Below the pieces are notes generated by a model. That model did not search any database. It was not told the DNA's origin and was given only the letters and a program-made list of their open reading frames with translations. 64,000 nt of DNA from Curtobacterium salicis (GTDB taxonomy: Bacteria; Actinomycetota; Actinomycetes; Actinomycetales; Microbacteriaceae), in assembly GCF_011759505.1 (NCBI RefSeq), contig NZ_JAAOYO010000001.1, forward strand, positions 1-64,000, given 5' to 3'. The position numbers and the translations under genes were made by a program. This document shows positions 52,754 through 62,495 of this stretch, piece by piece. The first letter of the stretch is position 1. Each line of letters begins with the position of its first letter.

Positions 52754-54868
52754 GTGACCGCTGTCGTTCCGCCCGTTGCCGACGTGCCCGCCGAGCTCCG
52801 CACCGTCGCGTCGCCCTGGACGCTCGGCCCGCTGCACCTGTCGAACCGCGTGGTGATGGGGTCGATGCACACCGGGCTCGAGGTCCTGGACGACGGCGGC
52901 GTCGCGATGGCCGAGTTCTACCGCGAGCGTGCGGCCGGGGGCGCTGCCTGCATCATCACCGGGGGCATCGCGGTGAGCGACGAGGCCCGCGGCGGCCCCG
53001 ACTTCGCGGTGTTCGGCGTCGGTGGTGCCGACGAGCGTTTCCGCCGTGCGGTCGCCGCCGTGCACGACGCGGGCGGCACGGTCCTGGCGCAGCTGTTCCA
53101 CGCCGGCCGGTACGCACTCGTCGGGGGACTGACCGACCGTGACGGCCGACCCCAGCGTGCCGTCGCCCCCTCGGCACTGCCCTGGGCGGCGGCGCGCGGC
53201 GTGGTGCCCGAGGAACTGACGGCCGACGAGGTCCGGCGGACGATCGAGGACTTCGCGGCGGCTGCCCGTGCGGCTGCGGCGGTCGGTTTCGACGGCGTCG
53301 AGATCATGGCGTCCGAGGGGTACCTCGTCAACCAGTTCCAGTCACCGCTGACGAACCTCCGCGACGACGAGTGGGGTGGGAGCCCGGAACGCCGTCGTCG
53401 GTTCGCGATCGAGGTCGTCCGTGCGGTCCGCTCCGCCGTGCCCGACCTGGCCGTGACGATCCGGCTCTCCGGCGCCGACCTGATGCCCGGGTCCTCCACC
53501 GACGCGGACGTCGACGCCCTGGTGCTCGAGCTGCTGCCGCTCGGCCTCGACGCGATCTCGGTCGGCATCGGCTGGCACGAGTCCCGGACCCCGACGATCC
53601 AGGCTTCCGTGCCGCACGGCGCGTGGATCGAGCAGGCGCGGCGGATCGCGGGTGTCGTCCGTGCCTCCGACCACCCGCACGTGCGGGTGATCGCGTCGAA
53701 CCGGATGACGGACCTGCGGGACAGCGAAGCGGTCCTGGCCGACGGCCGCATCGACGCCGTCGCGCTCGCGCGGCCGTTCCTGGCGGACGCGGGGCTCGTC
53801 GCACGGTCACTGGCCGGGCGCTTCGACCTGGTGAACACCTGCATCGGCTGCAACCAGGCGTGCCTCGACCGGTCCGTCGTCGGTGCGCCGGTGTCGTGCC
53901 TGGTGAACCCGCGGGCCGCGCGTGAGGTGCGGTTCCCACTCCGGCCGACGGCAGCGCCGAAGCGCGTGGACGTGGTCGGCGGTGGACCCGCGGGCCTCGC
54001 AGCAGCGGTCGACGCCGCACGACGCGGGCACGACGTCCGGCTCTGGGAGGCCTCCGACGTGCTCGGCGGCCAGTTCGGGCTGGCCGCGGAGATCCCTGGG
54101 AAGGAGGACTACGCCGGACCCGTGCGGGCGGCCCGCGCGGAACTCGTCGAGCGGGGCGCCACGGTCCACCTCGGTCGTCCGGCCACCCTCGAGGACCTGG
54201 TCGACAGCGACGCCGTGGTGCTCGCGTCGGGCGTGACGCCCCGCGCGGTCGACGTCCCCGGCGCGGACCTGCCGCACGTCCTCACCTACGAGCAGGCCCT
54301 CCGTGACGGGGTGCCCGACGGGACGGTCGCGGTCATCGGCGGCGGCGGGATCGGCATCGACACCGCCGCGTTCCTCACCGAGTCCCCGGACGAGGCCGTC
54401 CGCGCCGCCGAGTTCGGCGCGCGGTGGCAGGTGCCGGTGTCCGACGAGATCGTCGGGGACCTGCCGCAACGCGAGCCGACCGCGCACCGCTCGGTCCGGC
54501 CCGGGGACCTCGTCACGGTGCTGCGCCGGAGCGGCAAGTTCGGGCACGGCATCGGCCTCACCTCCCGGTGGGTCGCCCTCGGCCGGCTGCGTGACGCCGG
54601 GGTCCGGATGGTCGGCGGGGTCCAGGAGTACCTGCGGATCGAGCCCGGCCGCCTCTGGCTCCGTGACGAGACCGGGGACGCGGTCGCGGTCCCGGCGGAC
54701 GTCGTCGTGGTCTGTGCCGGGCAGGAGGCGCGGGACGAGTTGACCACGGGCCTGCGATCGGCGGACGTGCCGTACGCGGTCGTCGGTGGCGCACGCGATG
54801 CCCGCAGTGTGGACGCCGTCCGGGCCACGAGCGAGGCGCTCGAGGCGGTCCGCCGCCTGGCGCCGTAG
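52754..54868 (+). CDS. NADH:flavin oxidoreductase / 2,4-dienoyl-CoA reductase-like protein
   Basis: A 704-residue iron-sulfur flavoprotein. Residues about 1-370 form an Old-Yellow-Enzyme FMN barrel ([18 protein letters not shown]). The [4Fe-4S] cysteines lie in [10 protein letters not shown] and VSCLVNP around 360-385. The C-terminal half has FAD and NAD(P)H folds ([31 protein letters not shown]). It could reduce enoyl-CoA, trimethylamine-like or enone substrates. The GTG at 52754 lies 7 bases after TAGTGT (52741-52746). Single gene. Confidence 0.9.
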   Translation: MTAVVPPVADVPAELRTVASPWTLGPLHLSNRVVMGSMHTGLEVLDDGGVAMAEFYRERAAGGAACIITGGIAVSDEARGGPDFAVFGVGGADERFRRAVAAVHDAGGTVLAQLFHAGRYALVGGLTDRDGRPQRAVAPSALPWAAARGVVPEELTADEVRRTIEDFAAAARAAAAVGFDGVEIMASEGYLVNQFQSPLTNLRDDEWGGSPERRRRFAIEVVRAVRSAVPDLAVTIRLSGADLMPGSSTDADVDALVLELLPLGLDAISVGIGWHESRTPTIQASVPHGAWIEQARRIAGVVRASDHPHVRVIASNRMTDLRDSEAVLADGRIDAVALARPFLADAGLVARSLAGRFDLVNTCIGCNQACLDRSVVGAPVSCLVNPRAAREVRFPLRPTAAPKRVDVVGGGPAGLAAAVDAARRGHDVRLWEASDVLGGQFGLAAEIPGKEDYAGPVRAARAELVERGATVHLGRPATLEDLVDSDAVVLASGVTPRAVDVPGADLPHVLTYEQALRDGVPDGTVAVIGGGGIGIDTAAFLTESPDEAVRAAEFGARWQVPVSDEIVGDLPQREPTAHRSVRPGDLVTVLRRSGKFGHGIGLTSRWVALGRLRDAGVRMVGGVQEYLRIEPGRLWLRDETGDAVAVPADVVVVCAGQEARDELTTGLRSADVPYAVVGGARDARSVDAVRATSEALEAVRRLAP

Positions 54869-55052
54869 CGGTCCGCCGACGCGCCGCGGGACGTGGCTCG
54901 CTTCCCGCTCCGGAATCTGCAAGAATGAACGGTCGAATCGTGTCCGCTCGACCCTCTATCCAGCGGATCGCGATCTCATCGAGCTTCCACCGTGTGTGCC
55001 CCCACGCCCGCGGTTCCGGTTCAACCACAACACGTACGCAACAGGAGTCATT

Positions 55053-55463
55053 GTGGCTGTCAAGATCCGTCTCAAGCGCCTCGGCAAGATCCGAGCGCCC
55101 TACTACCGCATCGTCGTCGCCGACTCGCGCACCAAGCGCGACGGTCGTGTGATCGAGGAGATCGGCAAGTACCACCCCACCGAGGAGCCCTCGTTCATCG
55201 AGGTCCAGTCCGAGCGTGCGCAGTACTGGCTCAGCGTCGGTGCGCAGCCGACCGAGCAGGTCGCCGCGCTCCTCAAGCTGACCGGTGACTGGGCCAAGTT
55301 CAAGGGCGAGAAGGACACCGAGTCCAAGGTCAAGGTCCGCGAGCCGAAGCAGCCGTTCACGGTCGACAGCTCCAAGAAGGCCGTCCTGAAGCCCAAGTCG
55401 GAGAAGACGGCCCCCGCCGCTCCGGCCGCAGCCGAGACCGCCAACGAGACGACCGAGGCGTAG
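55053..55463 (+). CDS. rpsP: 30S ribosomal protein S16
   Basis: A 136-residue S16 recognised by [26 protein letters not shown]. The conserved part ends near residue 85; the Lys/Ala/Glu-rich tail of about 50 residues is typical of actinobacterial S16. The GTG at 55053 has ACAGGAG upstream. First gene of rpsP-khpA-rimM-trmD. A leader of more than 100 bases is possible after the FadH-like gene, but no known RNA motif was recognised in 54869-55052. Confidence 0.97.
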   Translation: MAVKIRLKRLGKIRAPYYRIVVADSRTKRDGRVIEEIGKYHPTEEPSFIEVQSERAQYWLSVGAQPTEQVAALLKLTGDWAKFKGEKDTESKVKVREPKQPFTVDSSKKAVLKPKSEKTAPAAPAAAETANETTEA

Positions 55464-55466
55464 TCC

Positions 55467-55703
55467 TTGCTCGAATCCGCGCTGACGCACCTCGTCAAGG
55501 GGATCGTCGATCACCCTGACGACGTGCGCGTCGCCAGCTCCACCTCTGCGCGTGGCGAGGTCCTCGAGGTGCGTGTGCACCCCGAGGACCTCGGCCGCGT
55601 GATCGGTCGCGCCGGTCGCACCGCGAAGGCGCTCCGCACGCTCGTCACGGCCCTGGCTGACGGCAAGCGCGTGCGGGTCGACGTGGTGGACAGCGATTCC
55701 TAG
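55467..55703 (+). CDS. khpA: KH-domain RNA-binding protein KhpA
   Basis: A 78-residue single KH-domain protein with the GXXG-type loop in RVIGRAGRTAKALRTLV. The TTG at 55467 lies 3 bases after the rpsP stop. KhpA proteins bind RNA with KhpB and affect cell size or translation. Its place between rpsP and rimM is conserved in Gram-positive bacteria. Confidence 0.93.
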   Translation: MLESALTHLVKGIVDHPDDVRVASSTSARGEVLEVRVHPEDLGRVIGRAGRTAKALRTLVTALADGKRVRVDVVDSDS

Positions 55704-55722
55704 GGAGACGACCCAGCTCCGG

Positions 55723-56319
55723 GTGGGTCGCATCACCAAGGCGCACGGGCTCAAGGGCGGCATCAAGCTCGAGCTCTACACCGACGACCCGGATCGTCGG
55801 TTCACGCCCGGAGCCGTCTTCACGCTCCAGGTCCCCGACGACTCTCCCTGGTCGGGGAAGACCATCGCGCTCGACGAGCTGCGCTGGTACAACGCACACC
55901 CGGTCGCCTTCTTCGAGGGCATCGCCGACCGCAGCGCCGCCGAGACCCTCGCGCGTGCGATCCTCTGGGTCGAGCAGGACACCGAGGAAGAGACCGGCGA
56001 AGACGACGCCTGGTACGACCACCAGCTGGTCGGACTGACGGTCCTCCGCGACGGCGTGCAGGTGGGCACCGTCGCACGGGTCGACCACATGCCGGCCCAG
56101 GACCTGCTCGCGGTCGACACCGAGTCCCGCGGTGAGGTCCTCGTGCCCTTCGTCGCGGCGATCGTCCCCGCGGTCGACCTGGACGCTGGCACCGTCACGG
56201 TGACGCCGCCCACGGGGCTGTTCGAGGACCCCGAGGACATGAGCCGTCCCGAGACGGTCACCCCGTCCGAGTCGGATGCGTCCTCGACGGACTCGTCGGC
56301 TCCCGACGACGAGGACTGA
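55723..56319 (+). CDS. rimM: Ribosome maturation factor RimM
   Basis: A 198-residue two-domain factor for 30S assembly that binds S19. VGRITKAHGLKGGIKLELYTD is the N-terminal signature, and the PRC-barrel starts near WYDHQLVGLTV. The GTG at 55723 is the only usable in-frame start after the khpA stop; GGGAGA lies rather far (about 14 bases) upstream. The acidic C-terminal tail is variable. trmD starts 3 bases after the stop. Confidence 0.95.
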   Translation: MGRITKAHGLKGGIKLELYTDDPDRRFTPGAVFTLQVPDDSPWSGKTIALDELRWYNAHPVAFFEGIADRSAAETLARAILWVEQDTEEETGEDDAWYDHQLVGLTVLRDGVQVGTVARVDHMPAQDLLAVDTESRGEVLVPFVAAIVPAVDLDAGTVTVTPPTGLFEDPEDMSRPETVTPSESDASSTDSSAPDDED

Positions 56320-56322
56320 TCC

Positions 56323-57009
56323 GTGCGGATCGACATCGTCACGATCTTCCCGGAGTTCTTCGGGGTGCTCGACGTCTCCCTGCTGGGCAGGGCGCGGCAG
56401 GGCGGTCTGCTCGACCTCCACGTCCACGACCTGCGGTCCTGGACGACGGATCGCCACCGCACGGTGGACGACACCCCGTACGGCGGTGGTGCGGGCATGG
56501 TCATGAAGCCGGAGCCGTGGGCCGAGGCGCTGTCCTCCATCCTGCGCTCCGACGGCTCCTCGACCCTCGTCGTCCCGACGCCCGCAGGGACACCGTTCCG
56601 CCAGACCATCGCGCGCTCACTCGCCGAGCACGAGCACCTCGTCTTCGCCTGCGGGCGGTACGAGGGCATCGACGCCCGGGTCTTCGAGTGGGCCGCGACC
56701 CGCAGCACCGTCGTCGAGCTGTCCCTCGGCGACTACGTCCTGAACGGCGGCGAGGTCGCGGCGATGGCCATGATCGAAGCCGTCGGCCGTCTGGTCCCCG
56801 GTGTGGTCGGCAACCCCGAGTCACTCGTCGAGGAGTCCCACGAGGACGGCCTGCTCGAGTACCCCTCGTACACGAAGCCCGCGTCGTGGCGAGGCCTCGA
56901 CGTGCCGGACGTCCTGCTCAGCGGACACCACGGACGGGTCGCCGCCTGGCGGCACGACCAGCAGGTGGAACGGACGCGACGCGTCCGGCCGGACCTGCTG
57001 CCGGACTGA
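56323..57009 (+). CDS. trmD: tRNA (guanine(37)-N1)-methyltransferase
   Basis: A 228-residue SPOUT methyltransferase that makes m1G37 to prevent frameshifting. [13 protein letters not shown] begins the protein, and [28 protein letters not shown] and [11 protein letters not shown] form the trefoil-knot SAM site. GTG start directly after rimM. Followed by palindromic terminator D. Confidence 0.97.
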   Translation: MRIDIVTIFPEFFGVLDVSLLGRARQGGLLDLHVHDLRSWTTDRHRTVDDTPYGGGAGMVMKPEPWAEALSSILRSDGSSTLVVPTPAGTPFRQTIARSLAEHEHLVFACGRYEGIDARVFEWAATRSTVVELSLGDYVLNGGEVAAMAMIEAVGRLVPGVVGNPESLVEESHEDGLLEYPSYTKPASWRGLDVPDVLLSGHHGRVAAWRHDQQVERTRRVRPDLLPD

Positions 57010-57027
57010 GCAGGTCGCGCACCGACC

Positions 57028-57084
57028 ACGGACACAACGGGAGGCCCGTCACCAGCTGGTGACGGGCCTCCCGTGCTGTCCGTG
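57028..57084. terminator. Palindromic terminator D (trmD/map)
   Basis: The core 57037-57074 is a perfect 38-bp palindrome (ACGGGAGGC, inner CCGTC, centre ACCAGCTGGT). Outside it CACGGACA (57028-57035) pairs with TGTCCGTG (57077-57084), lengthening the stem. It lies between convergent trmD and map. Confidence 0.85.
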
Positions 57085-57092
57085 GCGCCGAG

Positions 57093-57875
57093 TCAGGCGT
57101 CGCGCTGGGCGCGACGGAGCGTCAGGACCTCGGGGCCCTGCTCGGTGACCGCGACCGTGTGCTCGACGTGGGCGGCGCGCGAGCCGTCCACACTGCGGAG
57201 GGTCCAGCCGTCCTCGTCCTGGTAGAGCTCGTCCGTGCCCTGCATCAGCCACGGTTCGATGGCCACGACGAGGCCCGGGCGCAGCTTCATGCCGCGACCG
57301 GGGCGCCCGTCGTTCGGCACGTGCGGGTCGCCGTGCATCGTGCGCCCGACACCGTGTCCGCCGAACTGCAGGTTCACGTCGTACCCGGCGCCGCGGGCGA
57401 CCGAGCCGATCGCGGCCGACACGTCACCGAGCTTGTTGCCCGGTGCCGCCTGGGCGATCCCCGCCGCCAGGCACCGTTCGACGGTGGCGATGAGTCGCTG
57501 GTCCTCGTCGCGCTGGGTCCCGACCTGCACGGTGACGGCGGAGTCGGCGACCCAGCCGTCGACGCTCGCCGCGAAGTCCATGCTGACCAGGTCTCCGTCC
57601 TGCAGCACGAGGTCGTGCGGCAGGCCGTGGAGGGCGGCGTCGTTGACCGAGGTGCAGAGGTTCTTGCCGAAGGGGGACTTGCCGAACGACGGGTGGTAGT
57701 CGACGTAGCAGCTCTCCGCGCCGCGTTCGGCGATCATGCGTGCAGCGAGACGGTCGAGGTCGAGCAGATCGACGCCGACGTCGACGGTCTCGAGCAGGGC
57801 GTCGAGGACGTCAGCGACGAAACGGCCGGCGACACGGAGACCGTCGAGTTCGGCCGGGGTGCGGAGTTCGATCAT
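57093..57875 (-). CDS. map: Type I methionine aminopeptidase
   Basis: A 260-residue metalloprotease that removes N-terminal Met. All five metal ligands are visible: the two Asp in [20 protein letters not shown], His in [10 protein letters not shown], Glu in AIEPW, and Glu in [16 protein letters not shown]; a substrate His is in ALHGLP. The ATG at 57875 follows a weak -10-like CAGGAT by 7 bases. Convergent with trmD. Confidence 0.96.
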   Translation of the reverse strand: MIELRTPAELDGLRVAGRFVADVLDALLETVDVGVDLLDLDRLAARMIAERGAESCYVDYHPSFGKSPFGKNLCTSVNDAALHGLPHDLVLQDGDLVSMDFAASVDGWVADSAVTVQVGTQRDEDQRLIATVERCLAAGIAQAAPGNKLGDVSAAIGSVARGAGYDVNLQFGGHGVGRTMHGDPHVPNDGRPGRGMKLRPGLVVAIEPWLMQGTDELYQDEDGWTLRSVDGSRAAHVEHTVAVTEQGPEVLTLRRAQRDA

Positions 57876-57891
57876 GGGACCATCCTGCCGG

Positions 57892-57921
57892 TTGGCCGCA
57901 GTGCACTTGTTGTGGCATGAT
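57892..57921 (+). promoter_or_regulatory. Probable rplS promoter
   Basis: TTGGCC (57892-57897) and CATGAT (57916-57921) with an 18-base spacer lie about 120 bases before rplS, leaving a leader with a possible GACTC/GAGTC hairpin but no recognised regulatory RNA. Confidence 0.4.
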
Positions 57922-58039
57922 GATCGATCGTGCCCTGGCTGGACTCTGCCACGGGGGAGTCGCCGACACCGGGCACGTCTCGTTCTTTCCGAATTCGATC
58001 CGCGGCGACCCGTGTGCGTCCGCAGGAAGTGACACCATC

Positions 58040-58393
58040 ATGCAGCTCCTCGACCACGTGACCGCCGGTGCCCTGCGCACCGACCACCCTGACTTCCGCC
58101 CCGGCGACACCGTCAAGGTCCACGTCAACATCGTCGAAGGCACGCGCTCGCGTATCCAGGTCTTCCAGGGTGTCGTCATCGGCCGCCAGGGCCACGGCAT
58201 CGGCGAGACCTTCACGGTCCGCAAGGTGAGCTTCCAGGTCGGCGTCGAGCGCATGTTCCCCGTGCACTCCCCGATCATCGACCACGTCGAGATCGTCACC
58301 CGCGGTGACGTCCGTCGCGCGAAGCTCTACTACCTCCGTGAACTGCGCGGCAAGGCAGCACGCCGCAAGATCAAGGAGAAGCGCGACAACTGA
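58040..58393 (+). CDS. rplS: 50S ribosomal protein L19
   Basis: A 117-residue L19 with [31 protein letters not shown] and the C-terminal [18 protein letters not shown], normal in length and sequence. The ATG at 58040 follows AGGAAG. It is split from trmD by the convergent map gene. lepB follows 160 bases later. Confidence 0.97.
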   Translation: MQLLDHVTAGALRTDHPDFRPGDTVKVHVNIVEGTRSRIQVFQGVVIGRQGHGIGETFTVRKVSFQVGVERMFPVHSPIIDHVEIVTRGDVRRAKLYYLRELRGKAARRKIKEKRDN

Positions 58394-58553
58394 TCGCCTT
58401 CACAGGGAGCACCGGGAAGCCGGTTCCTGTGCGAGCCCCTCGTCCATGTACGGTTGTGCATCGGCGGGGGGCTCGTCCGTTCCTGGAGCCCGTTCGCCGC
58501 CGGGGCAGAAGCATCTCGGGAGCGGTGCCGGGAACAGGTCGACGAGAGCGGAA

Positions 58554-59303
58554 ATGACGGACACGACAGAGGGTGAAGCCCGTCGGCCACGAACGGCGAA
58601 GAAGCCGCGCAACGGGGTCCTGACCTTCCTGCGCGACCTCGTCATCATCTTCATCGCAGCCCTCCTCGTCTCCTTCCTGGTGAAGACGTTCCTGATCCGG
58701 TCCTTCTACATCCCGTCCGAGTCGATGCAGAACACCCTGCAGGTCAACGACCGCGTGATCGTCAACGAACTGGTGCCCGGCGCCGTCAAGCTCAAGCGCG
58801 GCGACGTGGTCGTCTTCAAGGACCCGGGCGGGTGGCTCACCGGCGAGACCCTGCCGAACGTGCAGCCGACCTCATCGGTCGGCAAGGCAGCCGACTGGCT
58901 CCTCACGCAGGTCGGACTCGGCACCGGTGACAGTGACGACCACCTGATCAAGCGCGTCATCGGCCTGCCGGGGGACGAGGTCACGTGCTGCAACGACCTC
59001 GGACAGATGTCCGTGAACGGGGTCCCGCTCACCGAGCCGTACCTGAAGCTGCCCGCGGGGGACACCCGTGCGTCGCAGACCGACTTCTCCGTCACCGTGC
59101 CGAAGGGCACCATCTGGGTGATGGGCGACAACCGCAACAACTCGCGTGACTCCCGCTACAACGGCGACACCCCGTCGAAGGGGTTCGTGCCGCTGTCTGA
59201 CGTCACCGGCCGCGCGTTCGTGATCTCGTGGCCGACGAACCGCTGGACGTGGCTCGACGACCACCCCGAGGTCTTCGCCGGTGTGGAGCAGCGGGACAAG
59301 TGA
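58554..59303 (+). CDS. lepB: Signal peptidase I
   Basis: A 249-residue membrane protease that cleaves Sec and Tat signal peptides. One N-terminal membrane helix (about 26-46) is followed by the catalytic Ser57 in IPSESMQNTL, the general-base Lys in HLIKRVIGLPGDEV, and the structural MGDNRNNSRDSR. The ATG at 58554 overlaps no gene. Its stop overlaps the rnhB start (GTGA). Confidence 0.96.
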   Translation: MTDTTEGEARRPRTAKKPRNGVLTFLRDLVIIFIAALLVSFLVKTFLIRSFYIPSESMQNTLQVNDRVIVNELVPGAVKLKRGDVVVFKDPGGWLTGETLPNVQPTSSVGKAADWLLTQVGLGTGDSDDHLIKRVIGLPGDEVTCCNDLGQMSVNGVPLTEPYLKLPAGDTRASQTDFSVTVPKGTIWVMGDNRNNSRDSRYNGDTPSKGFVPLSDVTGRAFVISWPTNRWTWLDDHPEVFAGVEQRDK

Positions 59304-59995
59304 CGCCCGTCCGACCATCCCTGCGGCTCGAGAAGTCGCTGTTCGCCGCCGGTCGGGTCACCGTGATCGGGGTCGACGAGGTGGGCAGGGGAGCCATCGC
59401 CGGGCCGGTTGGGGTCGGTGTCGCCGCGGTGACGCTCGACGTCCGCCGGGTGCCGCAGGGGCTGGCCGACTCGAAGCTGCTCTCCCCGGCCCGTCGTGAA
59501 GCCCTGGTCCCCGTGGTGACCCGCTGGGCGCGCACCGCGGTCGGGATGGCATCGGCGCAGGTCGTCGACGAGCAGGGGATCGTCGCCGCGCTCGGACTGG
59601 CCGGCGCTCGCGCCCTCGGGACCCTGGTGCACGAGGGTGTCTCGCTCGAGGGCGCCGTGGTGGTCCTCGACGGGTCGTTCGACTGGCTCACCCGGGCGCT
59701 GGCCGCCGAGCACCGGCCACTCGACGTGCAGGTGCGGGTGAAGGCGGACCGCGACTGTGCGTCCGTCGCGGCGGCGTCCGTCGTCGCCAAGGTCGCGCGC
59801 GACGACCTGATGACCGCGGCGCACGACGATGCGCCGCACTACGCCTGGGCGTCCAACAAGGGTTACGGGTCGAGCGCGCACTACGACGCCATCCGTGCGG
59901 TCGGACCGCACGAACTGCACCGGAAGACGTGGCTGCACGCGGCGTCGAGCGTCGCACTCGACGGGTTCGAGGAACTGGACTCCGTCGGCGGCTGA
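59300..59995 (+). CDS. rnhB: Ribonuclease HII
   Basis: A 231-residue RNase HII that removes ribonucleotides from DNA. The catalytic acids are in GVDEVGRGAIAGP (D, E) and KADRDCASVAAASVVAKVARD. The GTG at 59300 overlaps the lepB stop by four bases. The order rplS-lepB-rnhB-DUF2469-yraN-comM is a conserved actinobacterial block. Confidence 0.96.
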   Translation: MTPVRPSLRLEKSLFAAGRVTVIGVDEVGRGAIAGPVGVGVAAVTLDVRRVPQGLADSKLLSPARREALVPVVTRWARTAVGMASAQVVDEQGIVAALGLAGARALGTLVHEGVSLEGAVVVLDGSFDWLTRALAAEHRPLDVQVRVKADRDCASVAAASVVAKVARDDLMTAAHDDAPHYAWASNKGYGSSAHYDAIRAVGPHELHRKTWLHAASSVALDGFEELDSVGG

Positions 59996-60076
59996 CCCGA
60001 GCCACCGCCCTGCCCAGGCGCGGTTCTGCCCGGACGGGCGGTCAGGAGGCCGTGGTCGCTCTAGACTGAGCGGGCC

Positions 60077-60400
60077 ATGGATGACGAAGAATTCGACGAC
60101 TACGACCGCGAGGTCGAACTGGCCCTGTACCGCGAGTACCGCGACGTCGTGGGGCAGTTCCGGTACGTGGTCGAGACCGAGCGGCGCTTCTACCTGGCGA
60201 ACGAGGTCGAACTCGTCCGTCGCGACACCGAGCACGACTTCTACTTCGAATTGACGATGAACGATGTCTGGGTCTGGGACGTCTACCGTTCCGACCGCTT
60301 CGTGAAGTCGGTCCGGGTGTTGACGTTCAAGGACGTGAACGTCGAAGAACTCACCGCGCGGGAACTCGAACTGCCGAAGGAACTCGCACTCGACGAGTAG
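60077..60400 (+). CDS. DUF2469 family protein
   Basis: A 107-residue acidic protein, highly conserved in actinobacteria between rnhB and yraN (MDDEEFDDYDREVELALYREYRDVV, then MNDVWVWDVYRSDRFVKSVRVLTFKDVNVEEL). Function unknown. The ATG at 60077 follows a -10-like TAGACT (60062-60067) by 9 bases. Confidence 0.93.
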   Translation: MDDEEFDDYDREVELALYREYRDVVGQFRYVVETERRFYLANEVELVRRDTEHDFYFELTMNDVWVWDVYRSDRFVKSVRVLTFKDVNVEELTARELELPKELALDE

Positions 60401-60476
60401 GGCTCGCCGCGGAATGTGACCGTTCGGCATTGTGCTGCGATACTCTGGGTCTGATTCGATCCTGAAGGAGTGCAAA

Positions 60477-60827
60477 ATGGCGCAGAAGGTCACTGTCCAG
60501 CTCGTCGACGATCTCGACGATTCGCCGATCGCCGCTGGCGATGGCCGAACGGTCGAGTTCGCGTTCGACGGTTCGTCGTACGAGATCGACCTGTCGAACG
60601 ACAACGTCGACAAGTTCCGGGACGCGATCTCGGACTACATCGCCGCAGCACGCAAGACCGCCGGTCGTCGCACCGGTTCGACGGCGAAGAGCCCGTCGGC
60701 CCCGAAGCGCGGCAACTCCGAGGAACTCGGGAAGATCCGCGAATGGGCGAAGGAGAACGGGTACGAGGTCTCTTCTCGTGGTCGTATCTCGACACAGGTG
60801 CAGGAAGCGTACGCAGCCGCACACTGA
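60477..60827 (+). CDS. lsr2: Lsr2-family nucleoid-associated protein
   Basis: A 116-residue xenogeneic silencer that bridges AT-rich DNA. The N-terminal dimerisation domain (MAQKVTVQLVDDLDDSPI) is followed by the C-terminal AT-hook-like IREWAKENGYEVSSRGRI with the Arg-Gly-Arg grip. The ATG at 60477 has GAAGGAG upstream and the promoter region includes TACTCT (60441-60446). It lies about 1.6 kb from a lower-GC integrative element, the kind of DNA Lsr2 silences. Confidence 0.95.
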   Translation: MAQKVTVQLVDDLDDSPIAAGDGRTVEFAFDGSSYEIDLSNDNVDKFRDAISDYIAAARKTAGRRTGSTAKSPSAPKRGNSEELGKIREWAKENGYEVSSRGRISTQVQEAYAAAH

Positions 60828-60863
60828 GCATCCGACCGGCGTTCCGTCGCTGGTCACGGCACG

Positions 60864-60897
60864 AGCCGGACATTCCGTGAGGAATTGTCCGGCTTTT
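60864..60897 (+). terminator. Intrinsic terminator after lsr2
   Basis: AGCCGGACATTCC pairs with GGAATTGTCCGGCT around a GTGA loop with one bulged T, followed directly by TTTT. It lies 36 bases after the lsr2 stop. Confidence 0.88.
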
Positions 60898-61012
60898 GTC
60901 ATGTGCGGCAACAATCCCACGGTTCTCCTGCACAGGACGGTCGTTCCGTTCAACTGTCCACAGAAACCTGATGACCATTCGGGTCATTGCTGGCGCGCTG
61001 CATCGTTGCCCC

Positions 61013-61417
61013 ATGAAGAATCGCCCAGACGCACCCGACCGCGTCGAAGCCCGTTCCGCTCCTGATCCACGGCGGGCCACGGGCATCGCCGGGGAAGACC
61101 ACGCCGCGGAATGGCTCGAGCGCCACGGTTTCTCGATCATCGACCGGAACTGGCGCTGTGCACGCGGTGAACTCGACATCGTCGCGCGTGACGGCGACAC
61201 GATCGTCTTCGTCGAAGTGAAGACCCGGACCGGCCAACGAGCCGGGCACCCGTTCGAGGCGGTGACCGCGCGGAAGCTCGCGCGCATCCGACAGCTCGTA
61301 CCCGCGTGGTTCTCCGCCCACCGCGACCAGAGTGCGCGAGCGATCCGCATCGACTGCGTCGCCGTCACCATGATCGAGGACCAGGTCGCGATCGAACACG
61401 TCGAGGCACTCGGATGA
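61013..61417 (+). CDS. YraN/UPF0102 family endonuclease-like protein
   Basis: A 134-residue protein of the UPF0102 (YraN) family with a restriction-endonuclease-like core: GEDHAAEWLERHGF, then RGELDIVARDGDTIVFVEVKTR, whose Glu/Asp/Glu-x-Lys matches the PD-(D/E)XK pattern. Function unknown but usually next to comM. The ATG at 61013 was chosen as the start nearest to the conserved region; an ATG at 60971 is possible. Overlaps comM by four bases. Confidence 0.9.
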   Translation: MKNRPDAPDRVEARSAPDPRRATGIAGEDHAAEWLERHGFSIIDRNWRCARGELDIVARDGDTIVFVEVKTRTGQRAGHPFEAVTARKLARIRQLVPAWFSAHRDQSARAIRIDCVAVTMIEDQVAIEHVEALG

Positions 61418-62478
61418 GCGACATCGGCCGGACCTCGGCGGTCGCGTTGGTCGGCGTGCAGGGCAGCCTCGTCGAGGTCGAGGCGCACCTCACCAGTCAA
61501 CTGCCCGCGTTCAGCATCATCGGGCTGCCGGACACCTCGCTCGGTGAAGCCCGCGAACGAGTCCGATCCGCGGCGGCCATGGCGGACTGCCCGCTGCCCG
61601 CCCGCCGGATCACGGTGAACCTCACCCCGGCGAGCGTCCCGAAGCGCGGCTCCGGGTTCGACCTCGCAATCGCGATGGCCGTCCTCGCCGCAGCCGGCAC
61701 CGCTCCGGGTGCCGATCGCCGCGTCGTCTACGTCGGGGAACTCGGCCTCGACGGACGGGTGCGACCCGTGCCCGGCATCATCCCGGTGGTCCTGGCTGCC
61801 CGCGCTGCCGGCATCGACCGCGTGGTCTTGCCCGTCGGCAACCTCGCCGAGGCGCGGGCGGTCCCGGACATCGCGCTGACCGCCGTCGACTCGCTGCGCG
61901 CGGCGGCGATCGACGCCGGTGCCGACCTGCCGGCGGGCTTCGTCGACCCCGTCCTGCCGCCGCCGGTACCGGACGACGCCCTGCCGACACTCGAGCTCGC
62001 GGACGTGGTCGGGAACGCCATCGGCGTGCGTGCCGTCGTCGCCGCGGCAGCGGGCGGGCACCACGTCCTGTTGCTCGGGCCGCCGGGCGCCGGCAAGACG
62101 ATGCTCGCCGAACGGCTCCCGGCGCTCCTGCCCGACCTCGACGCCGACGCGGCCCTCGAGGTCGCCGCCGTCCGTTCGGTGGCGGGGCACGGAGAACGGT
62201 CGTGGACCCTCCGGCCGCCGTGGGAAGCGCCGCACCACTCCGCCTCGGCCGCCGCACTGATCGGCGGCGGCACCGGGCAGCTCCGACCCGGGGCGGTGTC
62301 CCGGGCGACCCGCGGGGTGCTGTTCCTCGACGAGGCCACCGAGTTCCCCCGCGCCGTCCTCGACGCGCTCCGTCAGCCGCTCGAAGCCGGACGCATCACG
62401 GTGCACCGTGCTGGCGGGTCGGCGGAGTTCCCCGCCCGGTGCCAACTCGTCGTGCCTTTTGTCGCACCTGACGTGTGA
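61414..62478 (+). pseudogene. comM: ComM (YifB) Mg-chelatase-like AAA+ ATPase, truncated by insertion
   Basis: Normal ComM is about 500 residues and acts as a branch-migration helicase in natural transformation. Here the N-terminal domain, Walker A GPPGAGKT (about 222-229) and Walker B VLFLDEATEF are intact. After EFPARCQLV (about residue 347) the family sequence (normally ANPCPCG next) is lost and replaced by a few foreign residues and a stop at 62478. Directly after comes a tyrosine recombinase gene. The remaining C-terminal third presumably lies at the far side of the element, outside the window. Confidence 0.92.
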
Positions 62479-62495
62479 GGGGCTACGATCGCGTC

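Noticed and set aside
54869..55052. Ribosomal-protein leader RNA before rpsP
   Set aside because: No recognisable conserved motif or convincing stem pattern; only an ordinary leader can be supported.
60004..60042. Terminator after rnhB from ACCGCCC/GGGCGGT pairing
   Set aside because: The loop would be about 25 bases and there is no T-run; too weak to list.
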